Assembly (NCBI GenBank): GCA_045866275.1
Contig: BAAFRX010000017.1
Location: forward strand, 1-48,325
From: Sideroxyarcus sp045866275
Lineage (GTDB): Bacteria; Pseudomonadota; Gammaproteobacteria; Burkholderiales; Gallionellaceae
DNA: 48,325 bases
Direction: 5' to 3'
Of the stretch, positions 43,192 through 48,325 are shown piece after piece. A program made the translations under genes and the position numbers. The notes beneath the pieces are model-generated. The model worked only from the letters and a program-made list of their open reading frames with translations. It searched no databases and was not told the DNA's origin. Numbering within the stretch: position 1 is the first letter of the stretch; each line of letters begins with the position of its first letter.

Positions 43192-44336
43192 TTGCACTCC
43201 CGAATAATTTCCACCAATCTCCGTGCAGCACGCTTCACATGAAAGTGCTCCTGAAAGCACTGCAGGGTTTTTGCCCGCATCACAGCAAAATCTTCTGTGT
43301 TTAAGGCCAACCAGCAGTTCAACAGTTCTTCAGTGCCCGCCTGAGTATCATCCGCGACAAAGCCTGCACCTGCGGCTTCAATCTCGCGCCAGATATTTAC
43401 CTTGTTACTTATCAACACCGGCTTGCCACATGCTAACGCCTCTGCCACCACAATGCCAAAATTCTCATGATGGGATGGCAGGCAAAACACCTCGGCGGCA
43501 TAAAATGCGCCCCATTTCATTTCGCCCTCCAACATCCCCGGCCAAGTGATGCGGTGCGCAACCCCCAAAGCCTCGGCTCGAGCTTTCAGCTTCACTACCC
43601 AACCGGTTTGATCCGGCCCCGCCATCACCAGATGCAGACTTTCATCCTGCTCCGCCACCCTGGCAAAGGCTTCAATCAACAAATCACATCCTTTGACCTT
43701 GTGTATTCGGCTTAAACACAACACAACGCGCCTACCTTGCAGATAAGGATATTGCACTAGGAATTTTGCTGCTAATCCGTCCGCATCAGATGGGGGATTA
43801 GCAATTCCGAAGCCTGACACAGCCTCATTGACGTTATATAGCCAGAATGACTCTCCAGCCAGCATGCGTTCTTCTTCGCAGGTGAAGATCACATTTCTAG
43901 CATCACGCAACACTCGGTATTCAGCCCAAGGCCAGTACAACCATTTCTTCAGATGCTTGAGTGGATAGGTATGTTTAAACCATGGCCCTAGCATGCCGTG
44001 TGGAAACACATAGTATGGTGTTTCCGTGCCCGCCAAGGCGCGCCAAACTGCAAAGCCATGATATTGCCAAAGTCCCTCGACAAGCACTGCGTCGAAGCGG
44101 TGCGCGTTATCGCGCAGCCAAGGCAGCAAATGAGGCGTGTACCCATAACTAGATTTTGAGGGACCAAGTGCATGAATAGGCAATTGCCCATTCAACCATG
44201 GCGAATCGGGAGAGTCACAAGAAACTATTTCTACTTCCACCCCACAAGCCAACAAGGGGGCCTGCTGCAATCTAACTGCTTCGATAACGCCGCCTAGCTT
44301 TGGATCGGCTGAATACAGCACCCGGAGAATCCTCAA
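43188..44336 (-). CDS. GT4-family glycosyltransferase
   Basis: A 382-residue GT-B enzyme. The N-terminal acceptor domain begins MRILRVLYSADPKLGGV. The C-terminal domain carries VVLCLSRIHKVKGCDLLIEA (about 205-224) and the E-x7-E signature in SHHENFGIVVAEALACGKPV. It starts at TTG 44336 one base after the stop of the truncated polymerase fragment; no ATG fits the N-terminus. The sugar is unknown. It is part of the exopolysaccharide assembly line. Confidence 0.87.
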   Translation of the reverse strand: MRILRVLYSADPKLGGVIEAVRLQQAPLLACGVEVEIVSCDSPDSPWLNGQLPIHALGPSKSSYGYTPHLLPWLRDNAHRFDAVLVEGLWQYHGFAVWRALAGTETPYYVFPHGMLGPWFKHTYPLKHLKKWLYWPWAEYRVLRDARNVIFTCEEERMLAGESFWLYNVNEAVSGFGIANPPSDADGLAAKFLVQYPYLQGRRVVLCLSRIHKVKGCDLLIEAFARVAEQDESLHLVMAGPDQTGWVVKLKARAEALGVAHRITWPGMLEGEMKWGAFYAAEVFCLPSHHENFGIVVAEALACGKPVLISNKVNIWREIEAAGAGFVADDTQAGTEELLNCWLALNTEDFAVMRAKTLQCFQEHFHVKRAARRLVEIIRECK

Positions 44337-44337
44337 G

Positions 44338-44916
44338 TCAACACCCCGGCTCTTTATTAATTGCTATCTGATTTACCGCGGACTTCCCAATGTAGAAAAC
44401 AATTCCTATTCCGCACAAGGCAACAAGCAATTGGTTTTCGAAAACATTCTGAACAAGTGTTAACAAAAATATCATGCCGGCCAACACATACAGCCTGGCC
44501 TTGTCTTCGTATTTTTTTAGCCTTTTATTCGCTGCTTTTATCAGGCTAAATACTACGAATACCAACACGGCATAACCCAATAGCCCAAACTGGACAATGA
44601 AGGTGACATGGGTACTATCGATCGGTTTAACCCAAGTAGAAGGTCCAGATACATTTGGATTCATATGAAGCGCCGTGTTAGTACCAAATCCAAGCCCCCG
44701 TCCGAGCATAGTTGTTGATAACGGCTGATTTTTCATAACCTCAATAAAAGATCTCATATTTTCCAAACGTGAGCCGTGAATAATTTTTGCTGTTTCTGCG
44801 CTTGGTGATTCCAGCATGATTGCTATGCCCCGAGTCGCGAGCAGCCCCCCCCCTCTGTGAGCCTACGGATAGTCGAACACGGCAAAGCCAACCAAACACA
44901 CCCCAGACTTTCTCAT
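44338..44916 (-). pseudogene. Truncated second O-antigen-ligase/polymerase (C-terminal part) with an interrupted 5' end
   Basis: The open part (44338-44817, 160 residues) matches only the C-terminal half of an O-antigen ligase/polymerase: MLGRGLGFGTNTALHMNPN followed by three hydrophobic helices. In the same frame, an ATG at 44916 overlapping the previous stop (ATGA) opens MRKSGVCLVGFAVFDYP. It is then stopped by TAG, after which come a run of nine G and the frame that leads into the fragment. The N-terminal membrane helices of the family are absent. I read this as a deletion remnant of a gene once coupled to the intact polymerase. A translated C-terminal fragment from ATG 44817 cannot be excluded. 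Confidence 0.6.
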
Positions 44917-46154
44917 TGCACGCCCCCCCTGTTCGCCACATCCCTCGCAATACACTCCCTCCGCCATTTGGCACTGGCTGAAACCGCAACGATCATAAGC
45001 AAGAAACCACCACTAAAATATCCTGGGGAACGAATGAAGGCTGGAGCAATAAAAGTAAATATCAATGCCATTTGGATCGAAATGGCGGCGGTTGTTTTAT
45101 TTAAACCATATTTACGAAACTTTTTCTCTATCCGGATCCACCACCAGATAATTACAATAAAAAACAAAATGCCGAAAATGCCAGCTTCTGAAACAATCTT
45201 GCCAAATAAATGCGAACCATCCTCAGAATTAAGTTCAATATGCATTACGCTTGACAAGATATCTCGCGCCTGAACATCAGGCAAAGGAGTACACCCCATC
45301 ATGTTAAAACCAAGCCCCAGCCCTTCTGTACGTAACAAATTATTCCAAGCATCTTGCCAACCTTGAAGATAAACCAAACTAGACATGTTTTGCGTCTCGC
45401 TCGCTCCAACTACGCCAGCGACCCTTTCCAGAGTCGGCCCCACAAATCGGTCATAATCCACCATCGCACCCAATGCGACAATCAATGCCATCGCTGGCAC
45501 AGCCAACAGCACTTGACGAAACTTTCCTTGGGCAAACATGCGATACGAGACCCAGACCACAATCAAGGCAATCAATGTCGATGAACGGGAAAACAGGAGC
45601 AAGCTGACAAGTGCCAATATTCCCTTGCGCCGCATTGGTTTACTCTCGGCTACCAGTAAAATCGCGATACTTGGAAATAAAGAAAATGCAACATGGCTAG
45701 GTTCAGCAAATAGTCCTGAAAACTTGCCTTCTGATCGGGAGCCCGCTTGAAGTGGGAAACTTCCAGGTAGCAACGCCTCGATTATGAATCCGGCAAATGC
45801 CACCAGCAAAACCCATTGAGACACTTTCTGTAAATTCAACCAATCGTTATCGGTTGAACGCCATCCAACCTCTAGCCCAACGAAAATTAAGAAAATAAAA
45901 ACGGGGGCAGTCAATGCAAATTTTAGAAATTTGTCCGTACAAATACCGGTGATCGCTGCCAGGTACGAAAATATCAGAAAGATAAATAAACCAGAAAGCA
46001 CATTCACAGAATAGCCTGAAAATCTTTGATTCTTTAAAAGCCACACTGTCCCCACTAAAGTAAGCAAGATGACGTTCAGGCCAAGCTTTAATCCTCCTGC
46101 ATCAACATTGAATGGCCAAAGTAACGTATTGGCAACAAACCATAGTTTCAACAT
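44913..46154 (-). CDS. O-antigen ligase/polymerase-like membrane protein (Wzy-type)
   Basis: A 413-residue multi-pass protein with about ten hydrophobic helices. The long periplasmic loop (about 240-320) contains LVYLQGWQDAWNNLL and GLGLGFNMMGCTP, the position and G-L-G-x-G-x-N form expected of Wzy/WaaL proteins. AEPSHVAFSLFPSIAILL is also typical. It would join undecaprenyl-linked repeat units. Base composition is more AT-rich here than in the housekeeping genes, as is common in polysaccharide clusters. It follows the GT2 gene by 24 bases. Confidence 0.82.
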   Translation of the reverse strand: MLKLWFVANTLLWPFNVDAGGLKLGLNVILLTLVGTVWLLKNQRFSGYSVNVLSGLFIFLIFSYLAAITGICTDKFLKFALTAPVFIFLIFVGLEVGWRSTDNDWLNLQKVSQWVLLVAFAGFIIEALLPGSFPLQAGSRSEGKFSGLFAEPSHVAFSLFPSIAILLVAESKPMRRKGILALVSLLLFSRSSTLIALIVVWVSYRMFAQGKFRQVLLAVPAMALIVALGAMVDYDRFVGPTLERVAGVVGASETQNMSSLVYLQGWQDAWNNLLRTEGLGLGFNMMGCTPLPDVQARDILSSVMHIELNSEDGSHLFGKIVSEAGIFGILFFIVIIWWWIRIEKKFRKYGLNKTTAAISIQMALIFTFIAPAFIRSPGYFSGGFLLMIVAVSASAKWRRECIARDVANRGGVQ

Positions 46155-46178
46155 GCGCTTTATCTTACAATCATCAAT

Positions 46179-46997
46179 TTAATAACCCCGGAACAAAGGT
46201 CGAACAATGCGTTTTGCCAGGGCAAGTGAAAGTTCTAATACGGCAGACATAGTAGCCACGTACTTTTTATGGATACGATAAGTTTCAAATAATCCTTTGT
46301 AACCATTACTACCCCCCCCGACCAACATCTCGGCTGTAACAGTGCCCAAATACGCCGTTTTCAAGCCAGGTCCGCACCTTATTAAAAATTCATAATCAGC
46401 CGACAAAGAGTATGAGGTATCAAAAACACCCTGTTTCTTGAACAGGCTTTTATGATGCAAAGCCCCGACATGGGCAACAGTCATATATCGAACAAATGTT
46501 TCCCACTTGAATGGCATCCCTATAACTCTCAAAGTTAGCCCTTTGCTATCCACCAATCGCACTTTCGAACTCACAAATTCCGGAACATCTGATGACAAAC
46601 CAATTGCACGCATATAACCATCTATTGCGTCGGCGTTATAACTATCTCCAGCCCCAAGAAAAGCGATCCAATCTCCGCGCGCAAGGGATATTCCCTTATT
46701 CCACGCATCGTAAATTCCTCCATCAGGCTCACTTAACCAATAATCGATTACGTCCTCATTTTGTTTAAGCAATTCAACGGTTTCATCAGTAGAATTTCCA
46801 TCTACGACAATCCACTCAACATTTCCATAAGACAGCTTACGAATTGACTTGATCGTGTTCGGTAAATGTTCAGATGCATTGAAAGTGGCCGTTATGATAG
46901 AGACGAGAGGCTTACCAATCGTTGACTTCTTTCCCTCACTTTTTAGACGTATCCCGCCTTTCATCTGTGACGGTGGTGCTTCAGGCCTGTTTGGCAT
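46179..46997 (-). CDS. Family 2 glycosyltransferase (WcaE-like)
   Basis: A 272-residue GT-A enzyme. A polar N-terminal extension of about 30 residues precedes PLVSIITATFNASEHLPNTI (30-49). VEWIVVDGNSTDETVELL, SEPDGGIYDAWNKGISLARG and FLGAGDSYN follow, a pattern shared with colanic-acid WcaE-like transferases. ADYEFLIRCG is in the acceptor half. ATG 46997 is the longest start and M12 (46964) is an alternative. It is the first gene of the exopolysaccharide cluster on this strand; a promoter in 46998-47126 could not be pinned down. Confidence 0.85.
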   Translation of the reverse strand: MPNRPEAPPSQMKGGIRLKSEGKKSTIGKPLVSIITATFNASEHLPNTIKSIRKLSYGNVEWIVVDGNSTDETVELLKQNEDVIDYWLSEPDGGIYDAWNKGISLARGDWIAFLGAGDSYNADAIDGYMRAIGLSSDVPEFVSSKVRLVDSKGLTLRVIGMPFKWETFVRYMTVAHVGALHHKSLFKKQGVFDTSYSLSADYEFLIRCGPGLKTAYLGTVTAEMLVGGGSNGYKGLFETYRIHKKYVATMSAVLELSLALAKRIVRPLFRGY

Positions 46998-47126
46998 GGT
47001 AATTATTCATCTCCAACGCTTGCACTATGGCGGACATCTTTGGCCTTCCTCCGGGAAACCCCTTTCTCAGGGTAACGTAAAGAATAGCCTGGATTGGGGA
47101 GTCAATCCAAACCTCCTCAACACTTT

Positions 47127-47558
47127 CTAGGTCAAAACCACCAAGTGTTTGGAGTGCGCGCCTTGCACCGCGTCGGGAACAATCCGCTGATCAAACGTAA
47201 CAAACCGCCCGCCGTGATGCACCGCAAGCGACAACAGATAAACATCTGTGACTTGCCGATGTCCCAGCACCCTGGTCCAGTCAAACACACCGCCGGCAAG
47301 CATGTTGACATCCGCCGGCCAGAATTCATGCTTGGGATTATTGGCCGCTTCCGCCAATCTGTCAGCCACCTGCGCCGCCGGCAAACTGCCTGGATACCTG
47401 GGTTGCGACATGATGCGTATGCAACCGTTCTGGGTAAGCGGGCAGGAGGCCCAACCATGTCGAATCTGGCTGTCCAGCCAAGCCATCGCAAGACTGTGAT
47501 GCACATGCCCCGCATCCAATAAAGCGATCAGCACGTTCACATCCAGCAACGCGCGCAT
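47127..47558 (-). CDS. PIN-domain toxin (VapC-like ribonuclease)
   Basis: A 143-residue PIN-domain protein. The N-terminus RALLDVNVLIALLDAGHVHH carries the first catalytic aspartate(s). DRLAEAANNPKHEFWPADVN and QVTDVYLLSLAVHHGGRFVTFD carry the later acidic residues of the metal site. Family members cleave tRNA or rRNA. Its ATG overlaps the antitoxin stop (TGATG), so the pair is translationally coupled. It is convergent with no gene and lies at the outer edge of the exopolysaccharide cluster. Confidence 0.88.
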   Translation of the reverse strand: MRALLDVNVLIALLDAGHVHHSLAMAWLDSQIRHGWASCPLTQNGCIRIMSQPRYPGSLPAAQVADRLAEAANNPKHEFWPADVNMLAGGVFDWTRVLGHRQVTDVYLLSLAVHHGGRFVTFDQRIVPDAVQGAHSKHLVVLT

Positions 47559-47803
47559 CAAATACCTTCCTGATCGCGCAATGCGTTGATTTGATCATTG
47601 GTCACCAACGACCCGCGTGCCGGGAATGGCCTGAATCCGGCGGCGTGTTTCTTTCCGGCTCGCCCCTGTTGATGACCGGCCAGCGCCTCTCTCACCAACT
47701 TTGAAACGATATAACCCGCAGAAACATTTTGTGCGCGCGCCAATTCCTTGGCGGCGGCCAGCACATCGAGCACATCGTCCTCAATATCAATCGTCGTGCG
47801 CAT
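47558..47803 (-). CDS. Ribbon-helix-helix antitoxin of the PIN toxin (VapB-like)
   Basis: An 81-residue protein. The RHH DNA-binding part is MRTTIDIEDDVLDVLAAAKE, with a second helix NVSAGYIVSKLVREAL (to about 42). The remainder, including FRPFPARGSLVTNDQINALR, would contact the toxin. AGGAGG precedes ATG 47803. The promoter upstream contains a perfect dyad between -35 and -10, consistent with autorepression. Confidence 0.87.
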   Translation of the reverse strand: MRTTIDIEDDVLDVLAAAKELARAQNVSAGYIVSKLVREALAGHQQGRAGKKHAAGFRPFPARGSLVTNDQINALRDQEGI

Positions 47804-47824
47804 GATTCCTCCTGATGTGAGCGC

Positions 47825-47853
47825 ATCATGATGATGTCGCATCATCTTGTCAA
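47825..47853 (-). promoter_or_regulatory. Promoter and operator of the PIN toxin-antitoxin pair
   Basis: On the minus strand, TTGACA (47848-47853) and CATGAT (47825-47830) are spaced 17 bases. Between them lies the dyad GATGATG-TCG-CATCATC (47830-47846, plus-strand orientation), well placed for binding by the ribbon-helix-helix antitoxin. Confidence 0.65.
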
Positions 47854-47910
47854 GAACGAGCACTATCCAGACCTTTTAATAATCACCTGGTGTAGTGCAT
47901 CGTTCTTGAC
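47849..47910. repeat. Inverted repeat of the toxin-antitoxin upstream region
   Basis: GTCAAGAACGAGCAC (47849-47863) and GTGCATCGTTCTTGAC (47895-47910) are inverted copies differing by one inserted base, separated by 31 AT-rich bases. The minus-strand -35 box lies in the first arm and a matching TTGAC on the plus strand in the second. Confidence 0.65.
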
Positions 47911-47932
47911 GACACTTATGCGCAAACCCTTG

Positions 47933-47979
47933 CAGGTCGGGCTTCAGCCCGACTTGTCGGGTTGAAACCCGACCTACCA
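47933..47979. repeat. Palindromic GGTCGGG repeat, copy E
   Basis: CAGGTCGGGCTTCAGCCCGA (47933-47952) and an inverted unit ending CCCGACCTACCA... (to about 47979). Same head-to-head layout as copies A to D with a diverged outer end. Confidence 0.8.
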
Positions 47980-48325
47980 GACAGTGCGGACCATTGTTAT
48001 AAGTTCCAAGTAGCGTGCAACACCACACCAGGTAGTTTTAAGCGCGCACCAACAGCAGAGGTCGTGTTACTCATAAATCTCGCTGGTTAACATTTGAAGT
48101 TCAACGTCTGTCTTGATGAATGGGGGCCAAAATTAAGCAATTTTCCCGTAATACTTGTCGATTACTTTTTCGAGGTAATCTTTGCCAAATTTGGCGCCTG
48201 CTTTTTCCAACACGGGTCAAGTCCAAAATTTGCTGTAAATTCGATTCAGTAAATCTGCTTTCTCTCACCCGTTGAGCGCAATTACCTTGCTATCTTCGGG
48301 CGGGTTTTTTCTGGCTGCTGCCCAT
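47980..48325. other. Non-coding or decayed DNA to the right edge
   Basis: No intact gene is visible. Short frames are broken by stops on both strands. The only protein-like stretch is the minus-strand tail at 48133-48216. The last 40 bases contain T- and C-rich sequence but no convincing terminator. Confidence 0.4.
48133..48216 (-). pseudogene. C-terminal protein remnant, family unknown
   Basis: The minus-strand frame reads VLEKAGAKFGKDYLEKVIDK then YYGKIA and TAA. It is closed upstream by TGA at 48217-48219. The composition (K/Y/E/D/G) looks like a real protein end rather than random frame, but no family is recognised. It may be the decayed tail of a gene whose start lay to the right. Confidence 0.3.

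Noticed and set aside
44840..44860. G9 tract as an active phase-variation switch for the polymerase
   Set aside because: The intact polymerase stops before the tract and the frame that reaches it from ATG 44916 already meets TAG. Changing tract length alone would not restore a full polymerase, so I keep it only as a possible relic.

Overview
The window (about 57-60% GC by eye) reads as chromosome of a beta-proteobacterium. Pointers are the pilT-pilU block divergent from yggS-proC-yggT, the long (86-residue) type of IF-1, the midA / pteridine reductase / ttcA group, and miaB-phoH-ybeY-corC. A Gallionellaceae/Nitrosomonadales-like host is my inference, not something the sequence proves. No rRNA, tRNA, CRISPR array or intact insertion sequence was recognised.

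Layout. 1-1039: decayed left edge with an ampD remnant, a 28-bp inverted-repeat element and a PemK/MazF-type toxin-antitoxin pair. 1142-4992: trhP (U32) with an in-frame repeat insertion, cytochrome b561, a YhcH-family protein and a coiled-coil lipoprotein. 5218-11668: RNA and housekeeping genes (ttcA, pteridine reductase, midA, corC, ybeY, phoH, miaB). 11748-12252: two free-standing units, each encoding a paralogous membrane peptide of about 30 residues with its own Shine-Dalgarno site, promoter elements and strong terminator. 12329-17684: fatty-acid desaturase, an AlgZ/AlgR-type two-component pair translationally coupled to a ParA ATPase, and argH.

17792-27743 (minus strand) is a tightly packed sugar operon. 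It runs tal, amylo-1,6-glucosidase, GH63-like glucosidase, zwf, glk, pgl, then gnd after a 72-bp gap. It would free glucose from glycogen-like polymer, phosphorylate it and oxidise it through the pentose phosphate pathway to yield NADPH. 27885-32207 holds pilT/pilU and yggS-proC-yggT. 32191-36917 is a peroxide-defence block: oxyR (coupled to a methyltransferase gene) divergent from katG, then a 49-residue membrane ORF and a dps whose ferroxidase centre lacks one acidic ligand, with a remnant of a second dps behind it.

37281-38438 carries infA and apaH. 38498-46997 (minus strand) is an exopolysaccharide (colanic-acid-like) cluster. In transcription order it has a GT2, a Wzy-like polymerase, a truncated second polymerase, a GT4, WcaF, WcaI, a WcaJ-like initiating transferase and another GT2. 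47127-47803 is a VapBC-like toxin-antitoxin pair with a recognisable promoter and operator, followed by decayed DNA to the right edge.

A palindromic repeat family (core GTCGGACTTCAGTCCGAC, bounded by TGTGGG...CCCACA) occurs between genes at 17691, 36983 and 47933. It also lies inside the wcaI-like gene at two places, each time without breaking the frame. The features I would look at first are this repeat-colonised glycosyltransferase and the twin small membrane peptides.
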